This document shows positions 34,885 through 47,399 of a DNA stretch of 64,000 nucleotides, in pieces (position 1 is the stretch's first letter; the number at the start of each line of letters is the position of its first letter). The notes beneath the pieces were generated by a model that saw nothing but the letters and a program-made list of their open reading frames with translations, was not told the DNA's origin and made no database searches. The translations under genes and the position numbers were made by a program. The stretch is from Aphrophora alni (taxonomy: Eukaryota > Arthropoda > Insecta > Hemiptera > Aphrophoridae). The DNA lies in the NCBI GenBank assembly GCA_963513935.1, contig OY740765.1, positions 124,024,897 through 124,088,896 of the forward strand, given 5' to 3'.

Positions 34885-35032
34885 GCTGTAATAACGTCAT
34901 CATCTGAAGATAACAAAAGTTAGTTCCTAAACTCTGAAAGGAAATATGAAAGAGAGGGATCTAAGTCAAAACTAGATGAATAAAGTTGTAGATCCAGCAA
35001 AATTCCCTTGGGATTGCCAAGCTCGTACTCTC
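34885..35032 (-). repeat. Interspersed repeat family A, copy 5 (minus, partial)
   Basis: The reverse complement begins GAGCTTGGCAATCCCAAGGG and keeps TTGCTGGATCTACAACTTT and ATCCCTCTCTTTCAT. The other half is replaced. It ends only 90 bp before TIL exon 3. Confidence 0.65.
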
Positions 35033-35122
35033 TAAGTGTTTTAATTAGAATTTATATAATAGCCTTTAACAGACTGAAATTAATCAATCTGTACTGTATT
35101 TACTTAATTGTATTTGTTTCAG

Positions 35123-35211
35123 TTCATGTTAAATGGTTAGACGAAGTCAAAAAGTCTGGAGTTCAGAAATTCTGCAGATATCAACCTTCGCACAGCTCCA
35201 AGAATCATTGA
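35123..35211 (+). CDS. TIL-type inhibitor, exon 3 (C-terminal tail)
   Basis: After the acceptor TTTGTTTCAG, this 89-nt exon supplies two bases of a codon completed by the C at 29582 (giving Leu). It then codes for about 29 residues to TGA at 35209. The tail is basic and hydrophilic (HVKWLDEVKKSGVQKF, one Cys, then a Ser/His/Lys-rich end) and has no domain that I recognise. The frame, phase and short 3' UTR fit the terminal exon of the same gene. The single cysteine might pair with the odd one in the TIL domain; this is a guess. The phase match could be fortuitous, so the link to exon 2 is less certain than the exon itself. Confidence 0.55.
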
Positions 35212-35271
35212 TTTAATTACTTCATAATATATGTTTAATAGAATATTCATAATATAATTTTTGTATTAAAA

Positions 35272-35277
35272 AATAAA
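35272..35277 (+). terminator. Polyadenylation signal of the TIL gene
   Basis: AATAAA about 60 nt after the stop codon. Duplicated block copy 2 begins just after it, at 35289. Confidence 0.6.
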
Positions 35278-36666
35278 GCTAATTCCATAAAGAAATTAAA
35301 AATATATTTAGTTTTTATTTTATCTAAACGAATGTTAAAGATAAGATTAAAAAAATAATGAAAACCGATATCATTGAGAAATTAGTTTCTTATTATAGTT
35401 ATATCATGTAGATGAATAGTTTATTATAAAAAAACCTGGTTATTACAATTACATTATAATAACGTACTTTGAACTTCGTTTTAATTAAAATGAATACTAT
35501 TTGAGAACGTGATTTACATTTACACAAGAAAAACTTATGAATATAAACAGCAAAACCAATGATTATGACAAGGAAAACCCACTTGAATGTAACAGGTACA
35601 ATCTGTGGCTTTAATGGGGAAAAAAACATGAATATAACATTCATTAAACTAAAATTCAATAAATTAATATCTATAAAAAGTTCATCTTCTTACAATTAAT
35701 TACATTAGAGAACCTAACAGTTGTAAGCTTAATTAAAAATTAATCTAGAGAAGAGATGATAATGGGAATAGAACTACATGTTTAAGAAAAGTAAAATAAG
35801 AGGATGCAAATAATATATTACACCTGTTTTCTACTCTTTTGGTTACTTGCTAACTATAAATAGTTTGTTAAAGAAATCTAGTACTTTATTTAAAACAGTG
35901 TACTTTTTATATTCATATTGTAACAGTTATGTGGAACAGGTAAATTAGAATAATGGACGATGGCTGGAAAGTAAAACATTGTTAACTTCATTGTTCTTAA
36001 TTATTCATTAATTACAATTTTTAATTTTCTTTTTATTGCTTGTTTATTCGTTTGCACTTCTTATGTTTTGTGATTGTGTACTTTGAAAAAATAAACGCTT
36101 CTTGCATTACAAATATAAAAAATTTGGTTTGTTTTGTTTTTAAAAAAAAATCAGAAAGGAGAGAGTTTTGTATGTAAAGTAAATTTAATTATCAGTTTTT
36201 GAAATTTTTATAAAACTCCATCTATGACATTTTTAAACAGCAGCCATATTATAACAAACACATTCCTCCCAAAGTATTGAACTATTACAATATGTTTTAT
36301 TTTTCACATGAATTGTAACAGTGTGAATGAGATAGAGGGAATTTCAATTCTCTCCCTGATATTTTTCAATTTTGTTTTTATTTTTGCACAAGTCTATCTG
36401 GTTATTTTTTTACAATGGTTCTCTATATTGCATACACATAAAAAGAATACAATTTTATCTTTGATACTCTTTTGTTATCTCCCCTTCTTTTGATATGATT
36501 TGTTATAAAGAGCGTTTCAGAAAGCATGTATATAGTCAGATTATACTTTACAACATGTGTAAGTATAACAACTCATGGCGTTATAGTTTTTTGTATGATT
36601 GTATGACAAATAATCTTAATTAGCCATTCAATGAGAAATGCGTAGCGTATAATTTTCACATAAAGT

Positions 36667-37287
36667 TTGTAAGTACCCTATAATTTGTAAATACCCTATA
36701 ACTTGTAAGTATCCTATACTTAGTAAGTGCTCTATACTTTGTAAGTACCCTATAGTTTGTAAATACCCTATAACTTGTAAGTATCCTATACTTAGTAAGT
36801 GCTCTATACTTTGTCAGTACCCTATAGTTTGTAAATACCCTATACTTTGTAAGTAACCTATACTTAGTAAGGGCTCCTTACTTTGTAGGTACCATATAGT
36901 TTGTAAATACCATATACTTTTAAGTACCCTATAGTTTGTAAATACCCTATATATTGTAAGTATCCTATAATTAGTAAGTTCTCTATATTTTGTAAGTACC
37001 CTATACTTAGTAAGTGCTCTATACTTTGTAAGTACCCTATAGTTTGTATGTCCTCCATATTTTGTAAGTACCCTATATTTTGTAAGTAAAGTATACTTTG
37101 TCAGTACCCTATATTTTGTAAGTATCCTATAGTTTGTAAGTACCCTATAGTTTGTAAATACCCTATAATTTGTAAGTATCCTATACTTAGTCAGTGCTCT
37201 ATATTTTGTAAGTAAACTATACTTTGTAAGTACCCTATAGTTTGTAAGTACCCTATAGTTTATAAGTATTCTATACTGGGTAAGTAA
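36667..37287. repeat. 18-bp minisatellite, about 34 units (copy 2)
   Basis: Same unit and higher-order pattern as 1380-1916, but about 84 bp longer, with extra units in the middle (about 36830-36915). The minus-strand frames (36814-37290 and 36864-37058) are products of the repeat. Confidence 0.92.
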
Positions 37288-37594
37288 CATTTGATTCTCT
37301 ACATTTGTAAGAATAAAAATTTTGTTATCAATTTATCGTTAACTTTTGACAGACGTGTTTATTCCATTATTATATAAATACAATTTTAATAAATATTTAC
37401 TCTTAAAAGGTTGGAAAGTAATAATTTTTTGTGTGTTCAAAATATTGGTATAAGTTCACTAAAGTGTAATTTCACCATAATCAGTTTGTCCTATAATATG
37501 ATAAAATTTTGATTTATATGTAAGCCTAATACATAAGCATATTGTCTTGCTGTACAACTGGTGTGGAACGATGCATTGGGGTGGGTGTCTCAAT

Positions 37595-37715
37595 CTAGCA
37601 GAGATGTGTTCTAGGCTGGCGCGTGCGCACTGACGATTATACTCCCAAGACTAGCGCTTGTTCATTTCGCTCGACGTCCAGCACCGCAGTTGCAGTATCG
37701 AGTTGTTAGGCGGGT
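37595..37715 (+). promoter_or_regulatory. CpG-rich promoter-like stretch (copy 2)
   Basis: Counterpart of 2215-2345, including GGCGCGTGCGCAC. It differs by single bases (for example TTGTTCATT for TTGCTCATT). Confidence 0.4.
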
Positions 37716-37770
37716 AGAAAGCGTCATTTTTATTTTAAAATCATTACATTGTAATTACTGTTATTATTAA

Positions 37771-37949
37771 TTGTGTAAAGTAGTTTGTTACATAATAATT
37801 TCGGATTGTTTTCTATCTTGGAATAGTCAATAGTGTTGAATATTAGTGACTATATGGGCGAAATACCAGCTATATACATAATTTGAAAAATAGTGTTTTT
37901 ATTTAAAGTACGTTCAAGTGGAAAAAATGAACTGTGTTTTATCAAAAAC
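37771..37949. other. 179-bp segment present only in duplication copy 2
   Basis: Copy 1 reads TTATTATTAAAAAAATTGAA at this place. Copy 2 carries 179 extra bp between TTATTATTAA and AAATTGAA. The segment lies between the CpG stretch and the signal-peptide exon, in the presumed 5' UTR. It has no TIRs or poly(A), so a deletion in copy 1 is as likely as an insertion. Confidence 0.8.
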
Positions 37950-38203
37950 AAAATTGAATAATTTAAATACAAACCATTTCGTTTAGAGTCTTTTTAAACA
38001 CGGAAGTTAATTGATTTTTAATTTTTTTTTATTGTGCATAAATTTAACGTCTTTTATGACAGTCGTAGATTGCAGTAACAAATATAACTGAAAATATTAG
38101 TTTCTCATTGAAAATGGTGTGCTATTATTGTGAAATGAAGTTCTGAGTGAAGTTTATAGTGATGTTGTAGATAGTTGAATAAATCTGAAAAATTTTGTTA
38201 AGA

Positions 38204-38288
38204 ATGAAAAGAATTTTTTCAACCGGGGAGATTGGACCGGCCACCGTCGGAATGATTTCTATAATATTTTGTCTACAATTATGTTTAG
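38204..38288 (+). CDS. Signal-peptide exon 1 (duplicated gene, copy 2)
   Basis: The coding bases match 2654-2738 throughout: the same ATG, the same hydrophobic core MISIIFCLQLCLG and the same GTGAGT donor at 38289, phase 1. About 100 bp of 5' flank is also identical, while non-coding parts of the duplication have drifted. No downstream exon is recognisable in the remaining 25 kb. Its gene either continues beyond the window or this copy is an orphan first exon. Function unknown. Confidence 0.5.
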
Positions 38289-38480
38289 GTGAGTTTAAAA
38301 TAAGATGTTATTCATTTTATTTTGTCTTTAAATATAGAATTTATTTATAGTGGAATTATTTAATTTACAATCTAAACTGTTTTGAACTTTCTATAGAAGT
38401 TATTAACATTCTGTAGGTGATTAAAACATTTTTTTGATCTTCTACACGATAAAAAAAAAATAGACATTTGATTTATACAT

Positions 38481-39520
38481 GGCTTTAAAATAATAAGTTT
38501 TTACTTCTTTTCGTTCGCCTGGTCACTTCAATTGTAGCTTGTGTTTAGTTACACTACCACATATATATTTAAACATCAAGGTGGTGAATTGTTCCTTGGA
38601 AAACTTTATTTTTCCTTTGTTATTAATTATTTGTTGTTATGTTTTTCTAATTATTGTATTAAGACAATTGTAAGGAACAGTAAATTTAATTTAAGCATTG
38701 TTCCTTAATTTAATTCGTTTTTTAACATTATTTTATTATTTTTTTTTTTTTTCATTTTTAGAGAAGTTGTTTACACAATTCAAAATTTAGTGTTAGCTGT
38801 TATATGGAAAAAGACAAAAAATTCTATTAACAAAAAAATTATACTTAGCCATATCTCTGAAAACACAATATCGATAATTACATGTAAAAGGGATTCATAT
38901 TATAAAATTCTTAAATTGTCTAAATTTGTGCTACCGATTTACTAAATTATAACGAAGATTTGTTACTCAAATCCAGTTACAAAATTACAATAAAATGATT
39001 TTGTTGTTCAAGAATATTTATATATTGAGTATTATTATTTGTTATATTTTATTTGGAAGTATACGAAATTGTTCAACTTCCAAACTATATAATAAAGGAT
39101 GTTTAAAAAATATAAGAATATTATAATAAATATTTCTCCGTTAGCAAACCTTCAGTGATGTTAACTCAGAATTCCTCAAGAATAATTGGCAGTAATCAAA
39201 AATAAACTTTCAAAACTGTCGTTATATAATATTAAATCTTGTATTATATTAACTCAATTCGATTTATCCTCAAGATGTGTTTATGACACAAGGGGAGGAC
39301 GTTTTACACCTTTATTTAAATGAATAAATAGTTTATCAAAGTCGGGGTTCTTGGATTATTTAAAAAAATATTTTATTGATATCTACTGAATCTTAAATCT
39401 CGGTTATTAAGATTTGTTTTTAGGAATGGACGAGGGAGGAAGTTTGTGTAATTTTTTGAATTGTTCTTTTTAATTATCCGAGATAAAATTTTCAGAGGAT
39501 CTATTGTGATTAAGGGTGTG
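38481..39520. other. No gene seen
   Basis: AT-rich DNA following the duplication breakpoint. If the signal-peptide exon is used, this is its first intron. Confidence 0.5.
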
Positions 39521-39524
39521 CATC

Positions 39525-39755
39525 GAAAGGGAGCCAAGCTGGAGATAAAAATAATTTCACGCAATCTTAATTTAAAGCCCTCTCTTTCATCTTTCTTATC
39601 ATGTCTCTCTCGACCAATTCTTGTTCTCTTCATAGTCTAAAGCTATTAGAGTATTAGAGGGCTAGGGGTCTTTATTTTATTTTATTTTTCTGTATAAAGC
39701 GATGATAACCGAGAGGTTTTTCGTCTTAAAACAAGGATAAAAAGATTGGATAAAG
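39525..39755 (+). repeat. Interspersed repeat family A, copy 6
   Basis: Keeps GAGCCAAGCTGGA, CTCTCTTTCATCTTTC, GTCTCTCTCGACCAATTCTT, TATTAGAGGGCTAGGGGTC, AAAGCGATGATAACCGAGAG and an A-rich end. The minus open frame 39373-39633 overlaps it and is not a gene. Confidence 0.7.
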
Positions 39756-39759
39756 TACT

Positions 39760-40357
39760 GCTAACTGTTTTTAGCCGTAACATGATTTTAAAAATTAAAT
39801 TACATTTAAATGGGACTATCTAAGTGGGTGTGTCAAATAAAATAATTTAATTTTAAATAAAATTAAGGTTTCGGTAAAAGGGAGAGGAAATATAAAAGGG
39901 ACCCATTATCTGTTGGACTAATTTTTTTATTAATAATTTAATATGAAATAATTTTATTGTATTCAAAATCAAGTAGGGAATTAAAATTTGGAATGGAAAT
40001 AGACGTTTGTCCTAGAACTATTAAAAATCAAATAAATATTATTATTTTATTCGTCTATTGGTATGAAACTTATTCATATATTTAAGTGTTAAGTTCTAAT
40101 TTGATATTTAATTAAAAGCTGTATTTAAATACTCATTTCCATGTTTGTTGGTTTATTTTAAATTAATTTTTTTTTCAATTATGTCAAAATTAATAGTATC
40201 TTGAATTTATAGCCAAAGAGGTGAACACATTTTCATACAGTTTTCAATCTCTTTTCTGACTTTTGCAAAGTCACGAAGAATATATACCATTGTTTAATCA
40301 AATGACAATTTTCTGAAACTGGAAAACTATAAGCATCCCTATATAATACATTATAAA

Positions 40358-40414
<57 letters not shown>

Positions 40415-41215
40415 AAAATATAAACATAAACACTTTAAATAAACACTCACGAACATGGTAAATTGTATTAATTTAATTAAAATGTTTAACAATTAACAAC
40501 GCTCATTTTATTAAATATAACATGAAACTTTTTTGCATTTACTATTTTTAATACTTGGTGCAAAACCAACAATCTAATATACTCACCAACATCAAAAAAT
40601 AATAAAAATTAATGAACGTTATTCGTCGTTAAAAATTTAATTACGATTGGTATAAATAAAATAGTGAAAATATACAATAAATGTCTTGTTAAAAATATTT
40701 ATTGATTTTATTATTGTCTAAACTTGGTTTGCTTGTACCTTAAACACTTCTTTGTTTGAATAAAATAGGATTTAATAAAAGCGTTTAAGGTTAATTTTGG
40801 TTATAAAACATTATTTCTGAACACTAATGTTTTTGTAATTAATCTATCGATAAAGTAATATTTGAATAAATCCTGTATACTGGGTTATAAGAAATATTTC
40901 ACAACGCGATGGAGTTTCAATCTTCCCGGTGCGGTGTATGTTGAATATTTACTCCCTGCAATGTTTAGCCCTTATGTTTCTACTCTAGACTATTTTACAA
41001 GTTTTCGCTTCTGTATCAAAATTAGGGCTGAAGTCCATTTAAGTATGTTATGGAATAGTTATAAAACTATGCATACTATGGATTAATGCAATTTTTCCTT
41101 TAGCAGAATTTCCTATTTTTGCAATGTTTAAAATTTAAATAATGTTAATTTTTATAAGCTTTTGCTTATAATTCATAAATAAAGTTGAAAACTACAAAAG
41201 AATAATAATAAATAG
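39760..41215. other. No gene seen
   Basis: AT-rich DNA with an (AT)n tract. The frame 40862-41086 shows no recognised domain or splice context. Confidence 0.5.
40361..40409. repeat. (AT)n microsatellite
   Basis: About 23 AT dinucleotides. Frames reading it as poly-Ile/Tyr are spurious. Confidence 0.97.
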
Positions 41216-41957
41216 TTACAAAACGATGCCGACTATAAAAAAATCCAACTTATTTGTTCGTACCCCTTTCCGTTTTTCACAAGTTAAAAATGTTCAGAAA
41301 AAGTTAATTGTCAATATTTTCGCAATATACAATAAATAAAACTTCAGTAAAATATGGAATATATAAAAACCTTTCCCTACTATACAATTTTTTTTTCATT
41401 TGTACTCCTTTAGGTTTTTCAACGCTTTTCAAAAAAAGTTATTTTAAAATATATTCGTCAATATATGGTAACTAAAACTGATATCTGCTTAAATATAATA
41501 TGGAACAGACAAAGCCCAATGCCGATTATAGATAAATACAACTTTTTTTGTTTTACCCCTTTCCGCCTTTCAAATACCAACATTTGTCAAAAAAGAGTTA
41601 AAAATTGACATCTTCTTAAGTATAGGCTAATATGGAAGAGACAAAACTACATGCCGATAAATTCAAAATGTTTCTTTTATACCCCTTCACGTTTTTCTCA
41701 AGTCAAAATTTTTCAAAAAAAATTTATTTTAAAATATATTCGTTATTATATGATAACTAAACCTGATATCTGCTTGTATGACATCTCAGTAGGTTTAGGT
41801 CAGGTTAGGTTTGAATATCTCGAATACGAGAACAATACAGTATTAATTTGTAGTAACAAATTTCAGTGTTAGATATGGTAGAGAGGCGTAAACTTGTCAA
41901 ATTTTATTATTTTAGAAAATTTTAATGGAGAACAACTGAAAGGAGACAAATGAAAAG

Positions 41958-41968
<11 letters not shown>

Positions 41969-42010
<42 letters not shown>
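41969..42010. repeat. (AT)n microsatellite near the array switch
   Basis: About 21 AT dinucleotides between the oppositely oriented halves of the 41.2-43.7 kb array. Confidence 0.97.
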
Positions 42011-42013
<3 letters not shown>

Positions 42014-42147
42014 CGGGATCAAGTTGCACCTATTTATTAACATATTTCAGTACATTTTGGTATTATATTCCACAGAGATAAAAACTTATAAACATTTTGA
42101 GAATAATGTTAATTTAGGGAATCGTAATGGGCTACAAACGTAAACAA

Positions 42148-42148
42148 T

Positions 42149-42216
<68 letters not shown>
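42148..42216. repeat. (TA)n microsatellite near the array switch
   Basis: About 34 dinucleotides, interrupted once by AA. It is the second AT tract at the orientation change. Confidence 0.97.
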
Positions 42217-42221
<5 letters not shown>

Positions 42222-43830
42222 AAATCAGCAAACTGTAGTGACTATGTCATATTATAATTAAGTATAATACACTTTTAGTTACCAAATATTGGCAAAAACT
42301 TTAAATATTAAGGTTGTTTGAAAAAGTTAACTTGTGAAAAATGGAAAGAAGTAAAAACGAAATATATTTTATTTAAATAGAATCACTAAATTGTTATATT
42401 TATTCCACATCATACTAAACCAGATTTTTGTTTTAGTTACCATATATTGGGAAATACAGTAGTTTAAAATTAACTATTAAAAAATTTTACTTTCTAAAAA
42501 AGGAAAAGAGTTACACATACAGAAAGAGTTGTATTTTTATAATTTCGGCATACTCTTTAGCTACTTCTAATTTTAATTCAGTAGATATATTGGGGGAAAA
42601 TTATGAAAACTGTTAACTGGTAAAAACGGAAAGATGTGTTTTTCTTAAATATTCATACTGTTGTAATTATATATACTTGAGTAGTTTTAGGTATTCATCA
42701 CCATATAAGGGTTTAAAATAGTACAAACTAAAAAAGTTCTGTTGTCCTATTCACCGTCATACTTTAGTAGATTACGGTTTTAATTATCATATACTGCCGA
42801 AAATGTTAAAAAATAACTTTTTTGTAAAATATTGACTTGTGAAAAAAGATAGTCTACGTGTATAAAAAAAAACAGTAACATCATACTTAAATAGATATCA
42901 GTTTTAGGTACCATGTAATGCAGAAACTAATTAAAATTACCTTATTTTAATAATATGATCTAGTGAAAAACGGTGAAGGTGTATTAGTGAAAAATGTTCT
43001 ATTTATATATAATCGGCATAGTGTATTGTCTGTCTCACATAATATTTAAGTAGATATCAGGTTTACGTGCCATAAATTGTAGAAAATGTTTAAAATTACT
43101 TAATTTTAAAAATGTTATTTTGTGAAAAACAGTGAAGGTGTATAAGTGAAAAAATTTGTATTTATCTATAATCGGCATAGTGTTAAGTCTGTTTCACATC
43201 ATGCTTAAGTATATATGGCTTTAAGTGCCATATATTGCCAAAAATGTTTAAAATCTCCTTATTACAAAAATGATAACTTGTGTATACCGGCAAGGAGTAC
43301 AAGCGAAAAAGTTGTATTTATCTTTAATCGGCATTTTGTTTTGTCTGTTTCACATCATATTTAGATAGATATTAGTTGTAGGTAATATTATATTGCCATA
43401 TATTGCCCAAAAAAATTCAAATGACATTTTTTTAAAATAAAAACCCATTTGTGAAAAACGGGAAGGGTTACAAAAGAAAAAAAGTTGGATATTTCTATAA
43501 TTTGAAAATGTAATAACTAATCCAAATTATTCTTATGTAGCCTAGTTTTCTATTTTATTTATTATATACCTAGGGGCAAAAATTTCTGAAAATAACTTTT
43601 CTTTAAAAAGTAACACTGCAAAAAGATTTGTCTACAACCGAAAAAAATGTCCAATAATCATAGTAGGCATAGTATTATTCCTATTATTTAACATACCAAA
43701 GTTGATTTCAGCTCTAATTTTAATATAGTAGTGAACAATTGTAAAATAGTCTATAGTAGAAACATGAAGGATAAAAATGCCATGGCGGTAAATATTCCAC
43801 ACTTCACCAGTAACTGAAAGCCGTTGATTT

Positions 43831-44101
<271 letters not shown>

Positions 44102-44104
44102 GAC

Positions 44105-45083
44105 ATTTTGTTTTTGTCTATAGATGACACAAAATATTAAAACCGTCATTGACTCTGTTTAGAAAATATTGGTTTGCATTTTTTTTCTTATGTCATCCAT
44201 AAAAAATTATTTACAACGATTTTGATCAAATTTTACTCTTGTGAAGCTTCTAAACACCCAAACAAAACACATTGATCGCCTTCTCTCCAAAAATCCCGAT
44301 TCATGAGTTATTGGTAAAAGTTAAATTATTAGTCATGATGAGGTTTTCATAAAAAAACGTAAATTTTAAAAATCGACTATACATAATCAAATATCTCTTT
44401 TATAATAGTTATATGCGAAAAACCATATTTTGAGAGATCACAAAATCACGCCTTATTGTCCTTCAGGATATCACATGATCAAACTTTAAACAAAATCGTT
44501 GTAGCTAATTTAAAAAAAAAATCGTAATACTTTTTTTCTTGCCTCCAAATTTTAAATAAATTTTAAATAAAGGGTCAGTACAGTTCTAATCACAGCCGGA
44601 TACGGTCGATTATATAAAGTTATTTCCGTATAAACTAAAAAAGTGTGTTTTTAAAAGAAATTAAAAGTGTATAAATAAATGTGTTAGTGTAATAAATGTG
44701 TGTCAAATACGTACTAATGTTTTAAATGATTTTATAATAATGTTGACGAGATATATATATGCTATATATGGTACCGAAAATAACGCATGTGACCATGGCT
44801 GAATAAATAGTCGAAACGGCCGTAATGCTTTGAAACAATTTTGGATGAGCAGACGTAAGTACAACAAATATATTATTATTTAAATAATGTCTCGAGCTAT
44901 GCACACAATATAATATTTTAATAAAGACTGTCAGCTCGATGGTCCATAGAGAATCGCAAATTCGATAGATATACAGCATCTTCTTTGTACCTACTATTAA
45001 TAGGAAAGTAAAAATCTATTTCTTAAAATTTGTCGATTCTAATAAAATAATTATCATTTGATTTCTGTTTTTATATATTATAG

Positions 45084-45085
<2 letters not shown>
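44105..45085. other. No gene; short Penelope-like remnant
   Basis: At 44793-44835 the words CATGGCTGAATA and GAAACGGCCGTAATGC match the reverse complement of about 58365-58405 (AATGGCTGAATAGC and AAACGGCCGTCGT), beside a Penelope-like endonuclease remnant. The rest is anonymous; the minus frame 44722-44979 is not recognised. Confidence 0.4.

Positions 45086-45087
<2 letters not shown>

Positions 45088-45125
<38 letters not shown>
45088..45125. repeat. (AT)n microsatellite
   Basis: About 18 AT dinucleotides. Confidence 0.95.
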
Positions 45126-45129
<4 letters not shown>

Positions 45130-47395
45130 ATCAATATTTATCCAGTAGCCTTACTGGATTTTTTACTAATTTCTAATTAATTATTGTTATTGTAGTGGTG
45201 TGGATGTTACAACTACAGTTAGGTAAATCATTGACCACGTGTGTCGCCCGTATCTTCGGTATTTTTATTTTTGTTCTTTAAATGGACCGTGTTATGTATA
45301 GTGTGTTGTGTTAAATTATTGACTATGGCAATTGATAATGTCTGATAAAGAGTCTAAACGCCACAAGTGAAAAAGAACCATTAAGTGTGAAGGCCTTCAC
45401 TTTATAATTCCAATTTCGTAAATATATGAATAACATACTCTTGGGACATTAGAGTTCAAAGTTAACTTGTTGACAATAATTTCGTAGAGAGGTGGAGTTG
45501 GTATAAAATTGAGAATTGAAATCAGAAATTTTGAATCTAATTTATTGTTAAGTTGATTAACACACGAGACATGAATAAAAAGCTGTTTAAAATAGTTGCC
45601 GTTATGAAATTTTCGATGCGATTTTTCTGAATTTCGATATATTCTACAATAAGGACACTAGTAAAGTTGTCTACAGCAAATATTTTGTTCTAATTTTCAT
45701 TTTTCTGGCTTTCTATCGTGCTTAAGTACAGACGAAAACAACGACAACGATAGGACAGCATCTCAAAATATAATTTGTTTGGTTTCCTGTTATCAAAAAA
45801 CGTGAAGATAAGAAAAATAGCAGTGATCGAAATTTGTTAACGATTATCAAACTTAACCTATGCTTCTTATAGTGAGTAAGTAATATTAATGCTATATCTG
45901 TAGTATTTTGTAACTGATTTTTTTAAAATAATAAAATAAAATATTTTATTTTCACCAATCATAGTAAATGAACAAGTAAAAATTCAATACAAATAATTTA
46001 TAATATTTAAGTAAAATTTTCATATTTTAAAAATAATATACAAATAAGATTTAATATTTATCAATAATAGAATAGTAATTCAATTAAGGAACGCCAAACC
46101 TTGGCAATGACATCTTGGCATTTAGTCCCATTAGACTAATGAAAATATGAATTTAAATTACTGCATTGGCAATTGTCAGAAAATTATAAATCATTCTGCA
46201 TTTTAAACAGTAAAACAACTTCTAAGTGTTGCTTATTTACTTTTCAGGAAATCCATTAAACATTGCCTGTAATACTAATTATTAATTCACTATGATATTA
46301 AGTTTTTGCTATTGTACCTTGTAAAGATTACGTCTGACTATCTTAGAGTAAAATGTATTCTAATACAATATTCAATTTAAAAGAAATCCGTCGTAGATTA
46401 AGAAACTGAAAGACTTTTTTTAATGATAACACAAATATATTATTAAATACAAATATATAAAATTCATACAATCATGTAAATAAAATAGGGAATTTTATGT
46501 GATTATTCAAAATATTTATGTTTGTTTTTGTTTTCGGATATATCCGTGTTTAAGTGTTCTGAATCCAAAAAAAAGGATTATGGAATGATGCCTGTCTGTC
46601 TGTCGTATTTTAAACATATGACATGAATTGATAAATTTGTTTTTAATAACTTAAAACTTTAGGTAACTACCGTCAGAAAAAAAAAGTTTTATAAATTAGT
46701 TTCGATTAATTTTGCTCCAAATGGCCATCTCTCCAAATATAATGATTCATAAATTAGCACTAAAAAAACTACTCTTCCTTATGTTGCGAAATCCTTATGT
46801 TATGTTTTTCAAAACTTACGCTACAGATTACGTTCAAATTTTAATGTCATGTGATACGGTTCAAGAGAAATTCGCTAAAAACTAAAATACATTTTGACCA
46901 CAGTTACTATAAATTTGATTTTAATAAAAACGGTCGTTTAATGGCACAAGCCAAGCAATTAAATGATCTTTTTTAACTATATATATTTAACACAGGGTCC
47001 ACGAGATATTGCGAAGAAATCTACTCCCAATATCCACACCGAATTTAAGCGTATGCAGATGCAAAATATTACCTTAGATAGTTCCTAAAATATAGTTGAA
47101 CATAGAGCATTTTGAAGAACACAAAGTCAACTCAATAAGGCAACGCCATTGTTGAGCTTGTTGTCTAGAAAATATTTTAATACTGCGAATAGATTCTCTT
47201 TCGTATTTTAAAACCGTAAATAGAAAGTCTGAATATTTTATTAAATTATACATTTAAAATATAAATTGACTGGAGTCCTGAGTTTACTAAATCTCGAGTT
47301 ATTTTCCCAAATGTAGTATAAGTTTTATTATCGCACTACAATTTCGACTGATATTCAGGATTTAATGACTTTAAGAAACAAAAAATAAGCGATTT
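45130..47395. other. No gene seen (2.3 kb)
   Basis: AT-rich DNA. ATGATGCCTGTCTGTCTGTC at about 46585 is a short tetranucleotide run often seen at the edges of insect repeats. No exon is recognised. Confidence 0.5.
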
Positions 47396-47399
47396 TCCA

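Larger units (their letters stand above)
29583..35122 (+). other. TIL intron 2
   Basis: A 5.5 kb intron from GTAAGT to TTGTTTCAG. It is filled with repeats: two family A copies on the opposite strand, a LINE 3' end, a possible Harbinger remnant and a diverged direct repeat near 33.7-34.15 kb. The frames at 32642 and 33616 are not recognisable. Confidence 0.6.
35289..38480. repeat. Segmental duplication, copy 2
   Basis: Direct repeat of 1-2927, about 35.3 kb downstream. It is longer because the minisatellite has more units and 179 bp at 37771-37949 are absent from copy 1. It ends after TTTATACAT at 38480, beyond which the two flanks are unrelated. The sequence immediately left of it is the 3' end of the TIL gene. 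If the repeat continues to the left of the window, another TIL-like 3' end may lie there. Confidence 0.9.
41220..43740. repeat. Degenerate tandem array, roughly 150-bp units, with orientation switch
   Basis: From 42240 to 43740 units run in plus orientation. The order is AACTTGTGAAAAACGG, (A)AAGGTGTA, TTGTATTTATCTATAATCGG, CATAGT, TTTCACATCATACTTAAGTA, then GATATCAGTTTTAGTTACCA and TATATTGCCAAAAATG. From 41220 to about 41800 the same words appear as reverse complement (for example CCCTTTCCGTTTTTCACAAG, ATGCCGATTATAG, GATATCTGCTTAA). Units are strongly diverged. I count roughly eight to ten plus-oriented and three to four minus-oriented units. Frames such as 41651-41872 come from the units. 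Confidence 0.8.

Noticed and set aside
36814..37290. 158-residue repeat protein in duplication copy 2
   Set aside because: Same artefact as in copy 1. The array length and frame are not conserved between the copies.
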